64,000 nucleotides of DNA from Lepas anatifera (lineage: Eukaryota > Arthropoda > Thecostraca > Lepadidae), in assembly GCA_034440635.1 (NCBI GenBank), contig JAOTON010000959.1, positions 124,001-188,000 on the forward strand, given 5' to 3'. The position numbers and the translations under genes are program-made. The notes under the pieces were generated by a model that did not search any database, had not been told where the DNA came from, and saw only the letters and a list, made by a program, of their open reading frames with translations. This document shows, piece after piece, positions 1 to 13,233 of this stretch. Every line of letters starts with the position of its first letter. Positions within the stretch are counted from its first letter, which is position 1.

Positions 1-3000
1 GGGAACCAAACGGCACCTACTGGCCCAAGTGTTCTCTCCCATCGGTAATTCTGAATTCGCCTATGAGGAGTAAGCTGGGCTTAGTCGAAGTGTAGGGCGC
101 CGTAAAAGACAGGCTTGGACTGGGCTAGGAAGCTTCGTTTATTATACATCTGAATCGATCCCGATCAATAGCTCGGAATTGATTGGATTGGAACGACTGG
201 AAAGTTCGGGTAGCCTTGGATCTTGATATGGATTAGGACTCAAATGTGCGCCGGTTGACTCGCATTCTTGGATACTGGCCGGATTTGGATTGTTAGTCGA
301 GTTGTTTAAATGCATTGGCCTGAATTGGTGAGAGTCACGTTAAATATGAAACCGATTGAGCCTGAACCTTCTTGGTCATTAATGTATTCTAGCTAAAAAA
401 AAAAACAGGTGCTAACTGACATCCCCAGTTGAAATTGTCACCCATACACCGCGTACATTTTGACTGCCACTGCTGCACGTGTGTGCGAGTGTTTTTTTGC
501 AATGTTTGAACGTACCAGGGTTAAAGTAGAGGATAAAAAACCTGAGTTACCCAAAATAATCAGCCAATAGCACCTGACAGTCATTTCCATGTTACGTTTC
601 CAGTTCTGCTTCATGCTTGACTGCGACTTCAATAATCCATAAATATAGCGCTTAATGTATTGTAATATATGACCCTCATTATTCATGCATGAGCATACAT
701 TGTACTATATTGTTCTGTGTGACTTTCGTAAAGCATGCATGTATTTGCATACACTGACTTTGACAGGGATGAACCAAGGGGATCAGTAGGCATGACTCTA
801 ACAAGCTGAAACAGAAAGATAATGGCACTGGTGCTATTATTTTTAAAGCTCCCGGATGCGCTTCGCTTTAAATTCTTTCGCGTGGAAAACATGAGCTATC
901 TCTGGCCCGTACTAGTGATAATTCCTTATGATTGTGAGTGGTATTTCTCCTAGCCCATATTTCTCATTCCGAGGGCATTAAAGCGAAACAGGTTTGTATA
1001 ATGTTATATAAAACGATATCAATATTTTCACCTTCCTCGCTGAATCGAGGGATAAATTGGCATTTTTATTTTCTACGCGGGAGCCTAACATATGTATCTA
1101 ATGTAGTCATATATAATGTATGGAATATCTAATATGTATATTTTCTCTGAGACGTCACATAACGTCACGCCACCATTCCCAAACATTTGTAACCTAAAAC
1201 ATATCATATATGTGGTGAAATGGTGATTATTGCGATGTGGAGTGCAATAGTTAAAAGGGATTATACAATTTCTCTGATAGTATTGAATATGCATTGTCTG
1301 TGAGCTTGTTTACCAGCTTACTTATCAGCGACACATATGCACTGGCGGACGCAGACGGGGGGGAGGGGGGCAGGGGCCATGGCTCCCCAAAATGGCAAAA
1401 ATTTGCCTGATTTGCTTAAAATTAAAACCGCTATTTTTTACGATTGATCCCGGGTTGCCCCGGGTTGTCACGTTTTCTGTCACAATTCCGTCCCATGCTG
1501 GAAATTTCTCACCGATAATTAGTTTACATTTCAAACGTCTGGTATGGATGTCCGCCATGAAATTCTTGAAGTGGAAGTAGGTACGTTGACGTCTGGCTAA
1601 CGATTTGGCCGAATGCTATTGACCTTCCTGTCCGTCCAAGGACTTGAGGTGCTGTTATGCCCCCTCCCTTAAAATGGAACAATTTTGGGTTGGAATTAAT
1701 TCAGGAGGAGCAAAAACGGCATTCAACCAACCCCCAAACTGACCTAATTTAAGTTTGATATTGTGCCCCAAAATAGGGGAGGAGGGAAGGGGAGAAGGAC
1801 CGTGGCCACTCCCCACTTTACATCCAAAATATTCCAGATTTCAGCTGAATTAGGCAAGTCAGAAAGTTTTTTGCGCGGTATGTGGTGAAGGAAAGAAGAT
1901 ACTGATATCCAAGGGGTGTTTGTTCTAGAGGGCAGGATTTCTTGTCAGCCGTAAGCTGAAGATTGACGCATGCTCAGCTTTTGTCGGTGGCGACGCTTAT
2001 GACTTCGGGAAAACAGCACTAATACGGCCACCAAAACAGATTAGCGGGATTGGAGATCTACCAGGAAATATATTGAGAGCTGATATAACCAAACACTGAA
2101 TCATTTAAGCCGAATGTCTTCTTGTGTTGTTTTCCTGCTCATGCCCTGTCCCAACCACTTAAAAACATTCTCTAAAGCTTCAGTAGCGCGTTTCACCGTG
2201 TCATGAAAAGCCTCTGAGTCAACATTAGCTGAAGCCGTTGTTGACCAGGCGCCTCCGTTCCAGGCGTCCAAACCCCGGTTCAGAGGAGGCCACGCACCGA
2301 GTCTGACAGTGCGCCATCGCCGGGTCAAACAGCAGCCCCACTTTCAGTTTTTGTGTGACTGTGGTTTCTGTAACTGTCTTCTGTCCGCCGTCAAAACAGA
2401 ACGCTTTGCTGCGTAGTTCTCGACGCAGGTCTCTATTTCAGGCGTGCGGTGGCCGAAAACCATAAACTTGTACAGAAAAATACTGGATAAATATGTATGT
2501 ACAATGTACAATGTATGTACATTGTACATCTGCAGTGTACTATTTTTAATTGCCTGATTTCCTGGATTTATTCATAATGCACTAGCTGCTGCATAGGCAT
2601 CGCGTACATATTACTCGGTTTCACAAGTTGGATTTGTCAACACCAGCAATGGAAGGTAGCATGCGAAAACCACTCGACTTCAGGATTTCTTTATTATTAA
2701 ACAAGAACCGGATACTGCTGCAAGTACCATATGGGCTTTGAATTCATTCGTCTTATGCTTTGAAACTCATCATTATTTTACATCATTTCAGTATTCCTCA
2801 CACGAAGAAACAATGCACACCTTTCATCAATATCAGTAATAGATTAAACTCCTTTTGGAATCTGAAATAGCCATTGGGGTCAATATTTTAACCCCATAAT
2901 GGTATACGGTCGCCTGGTATATTCTCGGAGATACCATCGCGGTGAGAGCAAAATGTGTCAGATGAGCTAGCCAAACTGAATGTAGACAGTTGATTCAAGA

Positions 3001-3826
3001 ACTGCTCCACAAATCTCACAGTGGACAGAACAGTAGCAAAGCCCAAAAACCCGCAAAGACAATTTAACAACCCAGGGTAACTATAGAAAACCCAAATATA
3101 TAATCCATGGATAAGGGTTCACAGCAGGAGACCCTGGCTCACTGAATTAAACCAGTCCTCCAAAACATGCAATTTCAGCTCAGAAATCGTTTCAAAACTG
3201 ATAAGCTCCTCCCAAAGGATAACGAACAAGAAAACCTGGAAGCCCATCAGTGCACGATAATTATCCGGTCCCGGTTTCTCCTCCTGCGTGGGGTGCAGCG
3301 CCATCCTTCCCGGGCCGGGATGGCACGGTGGGGTATGCCGAGCTGCCTACCACAAAAACACTCCTGCCTGCTTAATCCCATTAGAGTCCAGAACACAGCA
3401 GGTGAGATACGAGGCAGTGCACGCCAGCACAAATTCATGAGCTTTGTATAATTCAGAGCAGCCTGTGGCATCTCTAAGACGCAGTTGAATGCTTCGGTGC
3501 GCTGGGGTAAGACCGAGTAAGGTATGGACAAAAGTAAAGCCAGCCTCGGCGATTGCTTCCTGATCATTCGTTCCTCTTCCCATGCAGGAGGCTGTCCGGT
3601 AGAGTACATCATCAGTTGAATGTTCGAATGAATACCCGATTCGATCCAATCCATGGATCTGATCCGATTGGTTGGGTCATTCGGGCTCCTCTGGACCGGT
3701 GTCTGGATTTGGACTGAAGTGTTTGTTTATTCAGCCGTATTTTTCGGCTGTGGATCAGATTGGGATCCATAACTGCTGCATGCACCGAATTGAACTCGAT
3801 TTTTCTGATAAACTTTGGGTGCGGAA
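1..3826. other. No gene recognised; upstream flank
   Basis: I see no convincing exon in this stretch. The short ORFs lack domains and overlap one another in several frames. The interval around 130-340 is rich in GATC/GGATT words like those at 3616-3818. A G-run at 1338-1380 (CACTGGCGGACGCAG followed by poly-G) resembles the start of a hAT-type element, but I could not find its other end. This stretch lies at least 9 kb upstream of the first dixin exon that I can support. Confidence 0.5.
3616..3818. repeat. GGATT/GATCC-rich dispersed repeat
   Basis: This stretch is dense in GGATC, GATCC and GGATTTGG words and contains a CAGCCGTATTTTTCGG string. A closely similar string (TAGCCGTATTTTTCGG) and the same GGATTTGGATTG wording recur at about 26340-26520, with similar composition at 130-340. 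It is probably the end of a dispersed element with subterminal short repeats. It abuts the left target-site copy of the hAT-like element that starts at 3827. Family and limits are unknown. Confidence 0.35.
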
Positions 3827-6252
3827 TAGAGGTAGGACTTCCTAGGCCCGGGGGCCGGGGCAAAAGCCCGGCCCAGGCCCGCGGGCTTGGACCGGGCCTG
3901 AAGGCCCGATCTAAGCCAATGCCGGGCTGATAACGGGCTTCACCCAGACTCATTCCGGCCTTTAACTGAGCTGGGACTAAAAGTCAATTTTTGTAGGTTA
4001 AATAAGCCTTTTTCAGTACAGACCTAGTATTTTTACACTGAACATTATCTTATTCATGCACCAGCAGCTTTTACAAATGCATTTACAATCAATTTTGAGA
4101 CATGAACTTTTAGACATTCATCAGGAATTTAAAAGCATGAAGCTCTAGCTTTCTATCTGTTACTCATGCCAGGGTCAAAAGCAAGTTACTTAAACCTGTA
4201 TCAATATGCCTAATCAAATATTGAGTAATACCTACAGTTGCACACATCCATGCTGTACTGTCATATAATGAATCTCCTGATGATAATATGGGTACACAAA
4301 ATATAAATTGTGACAGCCTACTGGTTACTTCCATATTGTCAAAGGAAGCCATTTAACCAATGTGGTGCCAACATTATATTGATACTAACACCTGGCTCTA
4401 GCTAGAACATCCTTTCCAGAAGCTTTCTGCTTCAGTTAAAAAAACTGCTTTTTATGGACCCATTCCCATGTCCTCTACGAAGAATGGCCTAGAAAATATG
4501 TCAGATACAAACTATCTGGTGGGAGACCACAATTGTCAAATTGGCATGCTAACTCCAGATGCAAGAACAAATTTTGATACGTTTTACCCTTCCACAGCTT
4601 CATCTTGCTCTTTCATTGCCCAAAAGATGCAGAATCCACTCAGAAAAGGCTAGTATAAGCAAGGGAATAGGCACAAAGAAAACATGTTTTGGGTCGAAGT
4701 ACTTCAAAACATAAATCAGTCAGTTGTGGGGAGGAACTGGGGAGAGCAGTCAACCTTAGAAGGAACCTTTGAAATTGCACCAAAACATGAATATACCTGA
4801 CATTATTTGTTGTATTTTCCTTGTGGAGATACTTCCCTGGCCTCTATGAAATAAAACTTCCTCTATTACAGGCTTTGAAGTTCGAACAAAACAGCACTTC
4901 CCTCCCACCACACTAAAAATTTCAGAGAAACATAGAAACACAGAACACAAGAGCAAAAAACCCAAGCTACGGACTTGAGATATGCCAACATCCGCGGCCT
5001 TGAGCAGCTTGGACAGCTTTGCAAAGGCAGAGAAATGTCATATATGAAACAAGTGCGCAAAAAGATGGCCTATTCTCAGGGACAAAACGAATGCACCACA
5101 CATACTTTGTGCTTATTTGTTTTATATCTGTGAAGGTTTTGATATATTTACAAGAGTTTCGAAATACTTTCACTGAAATAAACTTACTTTTCTAGTAAAT
5201 TTGTGTGAAAATTTTTCCATTAATGAGTGCTTTAATGTAGACAAGCACGGCGCTTCAGATACCTACGAAGCGCAAGCTCATAAAATACAACAAAACAAAT
5301 AAGAGAAACATTGTTCGAGCCCGCACGGTGGCTGTGTGGACGGACTGTAGTTGTTTTTTGCGTCAGTTTTACTTTATGGTGGAGATTAGTGCGATCTTTT
5401 TCTTCCATGTTTGGTGCGAACCTATGGAGAACTAGTGGAACTAGCGGCTTTTTATGGCCGGTGGTTTGATAATTTTATATGGCTGGTCGGCCTTGTTGGC
5501 CTGTTGGCTTACCAACTTTGCAGACCGGACTGACCCAAGCAGAACAATTCTTTTACTATCTGCCAAGCTGTCTAGTGACTAAACTTAAAGAAATTTCTCA
5601 CAACATGTATCAATTGAGGGATAATGTGAAGGATTTTTGGTTCATTGACCGTTATTCTGCCATGATATTCTGAAACGTTTTAAATGAAAACTTGTCAATC
5701 CCCTCTCCCCTATTCATCAACACTATTGGAACTCAATTATGAGGCTCGTGCCAGCACATCATGATTTATAAAAAGGGCAATGATGGAGGAAATGTCTGAT
5801 ATGAGTGGGCTTATTTCATCCCGATTCTTATAGCTGCCATGTGCATACCTCTATCTAGAATGTCCATTGTTTGTATAAGGTGATGCTGGTCATTACCTGA
5901 AGGCAACTTGCATCATAAGCAAGCCATGTTTCATTCTGTTTGTGTTTTCAGTACCATTTTCTGGCAAATTATTAAGATAGCTGAGGCTACTGATGCTGCT
6001 TGCACCTTTTTAATATGGTTTTGGGTGACACCAAAATTTTTCCAGGACAAATTGACTTAAAAATTTATTTGGACTGGCTTTAAAGCAAATAAATTGTGTA
6101 TATAGTCTTTTATGGTTTTTCCATGATACTAGGCCTTCCCGGGTTTGATATGCCATTTCTTCCACAACCCGGGCTTGTGACGGGCTTCTAAAGTCAGGAG
6201 CAGACCGGGCCCGGGCCCGGGCCTGCAAAATGTCCCGAAACTCCCACCTCTA
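3827..6252. mobile_element. hAT-like non-autonomous transposon with CCCGGGC-rich ends
   Basis: The left end reads TAGAGGTAGGA and the reverse complement of the right end reads TAGAGGTGGGA. They are flanked by GTGCGGAA (3819-3826) and GTACGGAA (6253-6260), a 7/8-matching 8-bp target duplication as expected for hAT elements. Just inside each end (about 3843-3950 and 6135-6230) are clusters of CCCGGGC/GCCCGG words, some palindromic. Subterminal short repeats of this kind are known binding sites for hAT transposases; that role here is inferred. The 2.4-kb interior is AT-rich, with no ORF longer than about 70 codons and no recognisable transposase, so the copy is non-autonomous. Confidence 0.7.
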
Positions 6253-6260
6253 GTACGGAA

Positions 6261-9200
6261 CGACATGTATCTACATTTTCCTGTCCCTGGTATATGTACT
6301 CTTCTGTTCGTTGATAGACTCAACTGCCACAGAGAAAGCACTCAAAGACCATGCTGGGTAAGGATGTGCATGGCACCGAAACCTCAAAACATATTTTAGC
6401 ATCCCACTATAAACATTTATTATGACCACTTTGTGGTAAATACATATATGGGTAGTGGCAAGTGTCCCAGACATAAAATGATCGATTCTGATCTACTTAG
6501 CTATAAATTTTCTGTCTGACAGCTGCTTACCTGGGTCGCTTCCCTGCTGTTCGGAACAGTTCCTGTGAAAATATTGACGGGAAATATGGTCAACGGTTCT
6601 CCGATGACGCCATAGTCTTGACGTAATCGTGTGAATAGTGTGCTTTCACTGTACATATGCTGTAAGCCACGCATGAGAACGCTCAACCAAATCGATGCAG
6701 AGTTTTGTGTTGGTTAGATCCAGGGCCGGATTTAGACCAAACGTTTGCTGGGGACGGGCAACCGGGCTGAAACTGTGAAAACGTGATATCTTTAATCGGC
6801 CAAAAGCGGTTGGGTAAAAAGTAAGCCACTTCGAGGGAAGGGGCATGGAAGATTTAACTCAGTTAAAACTTAAATAATACTTTCTTTAGTGTCATTTTTC
6901 TTGTGAGCTAGAAATGTAACCTTCTCCAGACTGGAAGGAATCATCGGCAATTTCTAGACATTTTGCTGAAAATCATGACTTCTACGAGTTAAATGAACTT
7001 TGTTTTGAGTTTTCGAGTTATGATCTAGTTTTGAATTTCGTTTTGGTCCAGTTTGGAATCGAGTTTTGAATTTTAGGATATTTTTGACCAAAAAAGCACT
7101 GTATGAAGTGAGTTTATTCCGGAAACATGTTTTTTTAAACGAAAATCAGAACTATCTGCCGTGCGCTGCTTTTTTTACACGTTTTTATTTGCTTCTTGGC
7201 TGTGAATAATTACAACGACAAATGATAATCTACAGCATAATCTTTTAAATTGTTCTAAGTACGTAAATAGTTAAACATAGATAATGCTTTGTTCATGCCT
7301 GACTTAACTTAGAATATCACATCATTTTAATAACATTTCTTACGCGGGATACTATAGAACGAACATATCTATTTCCATTAAAAGAAAACAGGGGTTTGGT
7401 TTATACAATAAGAGATTAGCGAATACCAATCGAGGAATGTCTCCCAAAACTGAACTCGGCGTATGCTTTAAGCTTCATTCTTCTACATTTTCGGACATCA
7501 ACAAATATGAAAGCAAAATGTAGAAGCAATAGATCAATAGCATGCCAGTTTATTTTACACTGATATTATATAGAAAATGGCAAAAAATCGAGATAGTATC
7601 TCGCTGACAAGAGCATTAACATGTCTGGTAGCACATTTTTAAATTCAATTACACGTTAAAAAATCACTCTCGTTCCTACTGACTAAAGGTCTCCTTCACT
7701 AGAGGTTCTCTAACCTAGCTAGCAGTTACAATCACATCGGATCAGATCATCAACCATCAATGGAATGGAATGACCCGATGATTGATAAAATTCTTAAATG
7801 TGCTACCAGACCTGATCATGATGTTTTCAGCGAAATATTGTCTTGATTTGTTTTCCTTTTTGTATCTAATATTAATGTGAATAAACTGACATTCCACTGG
7901 TCAATCTCCTCTACATCTGTCTTTCAATCATGCTGCCACAGGCAATCCGATTCTCATGAACAAATATTCCAAACTTCAGTCCTGGTGAACTGCATCGGTA
8001 GGTTTCTCAAACACGGGTCATCAGTCCAAGCTTCGGCCCCCCCCCCAACTCCCCTCACATCCCCCAACAAGCAGGCCGATCATTGCCACTTTGGACTCCG
8101 TCCCTCAGTAAAATATATGCGCCGATGCCAATGTCCAAAACTCCGTTGGCCGGGAAGTACACAGTTCCTGAGCGTGCTGTTTCTTCTCCTTCGTCCTCAC
8201 CTCCCTCTGCCACAAGCCTCCCGCTCATGGTTTGACGGCGGTAAGTGCGGAGAAGGCTGGTCTGAGACGGCACTTTCGGATTAAATTCTGAGCACACGTC
8301 TGTTTTTCGACTAACGGATAATTCTGAGACGAAAAAAGTATAAGAAATAATGTTTTGATACGATGCAGAAGGCAATTCTTTGTATATCCATACACATATA
8401 TTGCCAGTATAAAAAAACATACATAAAGCATACACAGCTACGTAAATTAAAACATTGCAGTAATTCCCAAGAAACACATCTGTTATCTCACAGGTGCACT
8501 CCCCTCACCCCTCTCGCTTGGCATCATCGTCAGTATTATAGTTCAAAGTCCACTGGAAAAGCGCCATCTTCCCTTTAAGATCAACGCCGTGGGAACAATG
8601 CCATGAAACACTTTCCCACGTTTTGCCGGGCTGAGGCAAGACAATATGTTCCTGCGAAGGATATCCGTCCATAGCGCACGGCCCGCGGCTGTTGTGGCAG
8701 CGGGGAGCACCTGCCACTGACCACCACCGACTCCACCTGTCGCCACCACTAATTAGAGGTGGGCAAGTACCGACGCAGTCGCCTTTCCGGGCCCGCAATC
8801 ATCCGCGGCCGGCAAGGCGGCGTGAAATCACAGATTGCTGGGAGCAGCGGAGGGTCTGTTCGAACAACAGCCCCGCCGTCGGGTCGGCGTGGGGCACTTG
8901 TAACTGGGCATGCTCAGGTGTTAGGAGCACTCTGTCGTAGATACCAGAGTAGTAAGTATATGTATTGACATAACTAGGCGAGCCAATTTAAATTTCTATC
9001 AGTACAAGATCAGGGACGTAGGTGCTGGTATGGCCTTCAATATTTGTGTAAATGTTTAAGGCAGTGTTTCCAAAACGTTTAATATCAAATCTTGTTTTAA
9101 ATGGTGCCGGCCTCTTTATGGAGGCAAAACGATTCAAGGTAAGACGACTCTCCTTTTGTTACATATGGTTTTATTACTCACAATGTGACGTGCATCCATG

Positions 9201-11527
9201 TTAGGAATCTGTCACTTCGCAAAAAAATTATTGGAGCTGCGTCATGACATAAATATTTCATACAATTATTCAACACTTATTCCTCCCCTTTCTATTTCAT
9301 ACGCTTCTTTCGCCCCACTTCTTCAACAATCACGCTTTCATGACCCTGTATTCCCAGTGAACAAAAAGCCGGCCTGTGCTCGTGATTCGTCACGCTGCCA
9401 GCACCCCACCGTCCTCCCCAAGGTCACGCCATCGCACCAGGGAATTAATTTGCGATTTTTACGACAAACAACGCCCGGCATAATGATACAGGTGGGCTGT
9501 TTGGCGGGTTATCATGCCAGGCCAGATTCCAGCGCCCCCGATAGCTGATCATGCTCCTGCACCACCCGGGGTGCGGGCTCTCTCCCTCCCTGCTGGAGAG
9601 AAGGGTGAGGGTCGCGTCGGTCCACTGGACGCCCCTGGAGAGAATGCTGCGCCTGCTCGGGACTCCCGCCTCACAGGCATCTGCAGGTGACTAGCAAGTC
9701 TACCCTAGCGCATTGCGTGATGTTCGGAACTTGTTGATCACACGAGGTCAGGCGACACTGTGGCACTCCGAGTCGTTTTAACGTCGGTTAATGACATCTA
9801 GAGAAATTGTGGAACCTTTTTACTGTCAGGGATTATCAGAGTTCAGGACAGGATAACAAATTACCGGCGTGGGCGTTCATCCGATTAGCGCGCCAAAGCT
9901 GTTGGGTCGGCGGTAATCGCGTTAGAGGGAAGTGATCTGCTTTGAATTTGATGCGGGGGAGCATTCGCATAGTTGATAATGATGGATCAAATGTCGACAA
10001 AAAGGCATAGGATTACGGAGTGCACTGATTTCCAGGCATTTGAATGAAACGTTTTATGCCCGGTGCCAAGTTCTACAGGCCTGCTTTGACGATATTTGTA
10101 CCAGGGACACATGGGTACGTGAGAACTTCAAACCTGGTGTTAGGAGTTTCACCCTGGATTTATGCCACTTTCCTCCTGAAGTTCAGTAATGCACTCAAAT
10201 GGATCAGCTGATGCATGGTACCATCTCATTACGAGCGTTATGAAACATGAGCTTCATCATTAATACAGAAATAACGATTCCCTTCGAAACGTTTCAGACC
10301 ACGCGAAACAATACTGAAACCAAGCTAGAAGCACCAGTTTCACGCCACCCTCACCGAGAGACGTTCTCGCTCCCTGGCTTCACCTGTTTGCGCGTCTCTG
10401 TTATTCTGCGCTGGATACCCACCACTCTCGTTGCGCCACCTCAAAGACGTCCGCGTCTCACCCACCTCCTGCCGAGGCCTCAGGTGCGATCTTCGGCCGC
10501 AGAATGTATTTATTCGACAACCAGCTCCGAGGCAGGGCCAGCGGCAACGCCAGGACGGGTATCTGAATTGCTAAGTGGCGTGTGGACCCGCAGCGGAATT
10601 GGGCAGCTCTGCCACGGGCGGGGCGAGATCAAGCCATTAGCGGTGCACTTACGCATAAAATCCGGCCGTTTAAATGAAAAATGACATTTTGTGATCCATT
10701 TCTTCTGCGTTTAGCATTCGTACCGCGACGATACCTTGGTGTAACTTGTCGAAGTCAGTTGTGACGTCGTTTCTTATTTAGCAGTGCCTTTCGTGGGAAA
10801 ATATTTTATAGGAATAGCAATCAGACACCAGCCAAGCCACAAGCTGCAGGAACCTGGGCCTATTGAATAACAACGGCTACCCGTGTTGGCGTTGACAAAT
10901 GTTTCTTTAATGTCGACTTTATTGACAGAGCTCTGCTGTATTTGAATTCTCGTGCAACCGCTTACACTTCAACACACCTCCAGCGTTGTTTCCAGTGAGG
11001 TTGCACCCGTTGCCGAGGTTATAGCATGCTGCTCGGGAGGTGCACGCGACAACGACGAGCGGACGCCGCGAGGTCACGGCCCGGCCCATTTGCGGCTGTA
11101 ACTGACACTTATTCGCGGCAGTGCGGCGGCGCATCTCGCCTGGCCGTGCACCCCGGGACGACGCACCTGCACAAAAACGGCACACACCGACCCGGCTGGC
11201 TAACCATTCGCGAACACATGAAGTCAGTAGCCCCAACAATGCACACCGCAGTGGCTAAAAACCGGCTCGTTTTTGCTATGTGGTGATGTGGAGGAAAGAT
11301 TACGCGAAGCCGGCGCCTCGCAAGCTACCTACCGGCAAGCCCAGTACTAATTACCGGATTAATTGTGTACCCGTGGCTGCAACTGGTAGGAATGTTTTAC
11401 TCAACTAGTGTATCTCGCATACATTGGACTTACAACATTCGCCAGCTGAAACCGTGTCCCAAAATAGTCCAATGTAGTTGTCACATCAGGCTGTTAACAA
11501 CGCTATCAGGAGGTTTTGTCACGCATA
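6261..11527. other. No gene recognised; AT-rich with GC-rich islets
   Basis: There is no exon here that I can defend. GC-rich, CpG-containing patches occur at about 8500-8930, 9340-9680, 10320-10640 and 11020-11180. Several overlapping open frames there (for example 10247-10684 +, 145 codons) probably reflect base composition. One of these patches could hold the untranslated first exon or promoter of the dixin gene, but nothing in the sequence singles one out. The fold-back repeat at 7555-7877 is listed separately. Confidence 0.45.
7555..7877. repeat. Fold-back MITE-like inverted repeat
   Basis: Positions about 7565-7655 and 7780-7870 are imperfect inverted repeats. Both arms contain GTCTGGTAGCACATTT and TCGCTGA in the same order when read inward. 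The arms are roughly 90 bp each and the loop is about 125 bp. There is no coding potential. The structure fits a miniature inverted-repeat element. I could not identify the superfamily or a clear target duplication. Confidence 0.5.
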
Positions 11528-12559
11528 TTAACCCGCGCCCCACCGGGGGTCCGGCGCCACCTTCGCCCCACCGGGGGGCCATCGATGGCCCCCTCTAACT
11601 CCGAAAATATGGGCGTTAGCGCAAATCTGCAAAGTGCAATAGAAAGCTCGCATGAATTCAGTAAGAAATTACTTCGCATGTTTCAGTGCTCAGGTCAATG
11701 GTTTGACCTCCAGAGGTCAAATTAGGTCAAGATCGGCTATTTTCACTCAAATATGCAATGATTAGGCAAACTGGGCATAACTCTTATGCCATTAGAGTTA
11801 TTGAGGTCTGGTAAAGTACATTTTATAGGAAATTGCCAGGACTTTTTCCGCTATGTGGAACGTAAAGACCTCCCGCCAGTGGTTTGACCGCCAGAGGTCA
11901 CCTCGTGACCTAATATGACCTGAGGTCACGAAAGGTCAAAAAGTGACCTTGCCGTATATCAAATGAAAGCCAGTGACAAGACAAACACGATGGTGTTTGT
12001 TTCACCGCTCTAGCTCAATTAGGTCAAACGTTATTGTCAAAATACTGTTTTTGACCTCTGGTGACCTTGGATGACCTTGGAAAAGTCAAAGGGCAAATAT
12101 GACCCCTGGGATCCGTGAAAGGGTGTCCAAAAACGTTGTTCTGAGCAGTCTGAGTATTTTCAATCGTTTTTGTGGCTTTTATATCATGAAATAGTTTTTC
12201 CCCATGCTTTTCCAATGGGAGAGGTCGCCTCGTGACCTGACCTCAGGGCACGAAATAAAAAAATCCCGGATATACACCTTGTAGACCCTGGAGGGGTCAT
12301 GAAGTTTAGGAAGTTTCAAATTGATCGACTTTGAAATGTAGCTCTTACAGAGCTCTAAAGTGAAGTGAGGTGACCTTGGTTGACCTCGTCTGGTGACCTG
12401 ACCTTGGGTGACCCGGGGTAAAAAATTTCAGGGATGATGGGAAAATGATGCAGTGAGAGGTAGAGCCCTCAACCGCGGTGCTGCGCCTCGTCGTTTTTCT
12501 GCTATCCCGGAAAAACCTCAGGGGGGCCATCGATGGTCCCCCGGTGGGGCGAGGGTTAA
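11528..12559 (+). mobile_element. TTAA-flanked piggyBac-like non-autonomous element, family 1 copy A
   Basis: The element is flanked by TTAA at 11528-11531 and 12556-12559. The left end reads CCCGCGCCCCACCGGGGG and the right end, reverse-complemented, reads CCCTCGCCCCACCGGGGG: 18-bp terminal inverted repeats differing at one base. The left side repeats the core (CGCCCCACCGGGG) about 28 bp further in, and then comes a 20-bp palindrome centred on ATCGAT (11574-11593). On the right the palindrome abuts the terminal repeat, so the ends are asymmetric, as in piggyBac. There is no ORF of note. The interior holds about 20 perfect AGGTCA/TGACCT hexamers, many 10 bp apart. TTAA target use and ends beginning CC are piggyBac hallmarks; assignment without a transposase is inference. 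Confidence 0.8.
12371..12414 (+). promoter_or_regulatory. Phased TGACCT cluster (nuclear-receptor half-site-like)
   Basis: TGACCT occurs at 12371, 12381, 12394 and 12399, followed by TGACCC at 12409. The 10-bp offsets (12371/12381 and 12399/12409) are direct repeats with 4-bp spacers (DR4). The pattern TGACCT, 7-bp spacer, overlapping TGACCTGACCT, 4-bp spacer, TGAC recurs in copies B, C and D. In divergent form it recurs in the elements at 21814-22866 and 59619-60443. AGGTCA is the consensus half-site of many nuclear receptors. Actual binding is unproven. Confidence 0.45.
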
Positions 12560-13233
12560 GTATTGTTCCCACTTCTCACGAGTGGACTTGGTCAGTCCTG
12601 CTGGGCTGTACTGTTCGTGTTGCCGTTTGCCGTTGTGTTACGGCTGCCGCTGTTCCGTTGTCCCTGTCCCATTGTTGTTGTTGATCCTAGCTCTCGCGAG
12701 GACCGGCCGCCCGCCGCTGATCGGGGGCCGATTTCTGGGGTTATCTTGACGTGATCATCGAAGAATGGGACTACAGGTGATGAAGTTGTCCCTGACAATG
12801 CGCTAGTGCCAAGTCTCTCGACACGCACAGTTGATTGAACTGGGCAGCCGTGACGGTCGCGAGTTTTTGAGGAGTCATGTTTCTTGAGTCGTTAGTAATG
12901 CGATGAATTGATACTGAACGAAATACGAAATCAGGCTTAAGCCTATGAAACTCATAAATTTGAAATTATAAGCATGCATGCTAACAATGCATTTGCTAGT
13001 GATTTGCTGAAAATAATTGTTGTTTAACATCTATTCATCTAATATTAACATGCTTAACATCTAACAATATCATCCTCCAATTGTGCAACTTCTTACTTTA
13101 TTTTGTGCTTATGGCTTTCTTATCTGCCATGTGCGCAGAGAATCAAGCTGTGAAGGTTAGTAAGACGCAAATATGGAAGGGAGGACGTGTGAGGATTACG
13201 TATTGTGCACTGAGTCATACGTCTCAATTTCAG
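12560..13233. other. Flank upstream of first supported dixin exon
   Basis: This holds unique sequence with a modestly GC-rich patch (about 12590-12760) carrying several small overlapping ORFs without recognisable domains. The last part (about 13170-13233) ends in a pyrimidine-containing stretch and a CAG that would be the 3' splice site of the next exon. I see no defined promoter. Confidence 0.4.

Noticed and set aside
6720..6760. CAGGGCCGGATTTAGACC as a transposon end
   Set aside because: A single end-like motif only; no inverted partner was identified.
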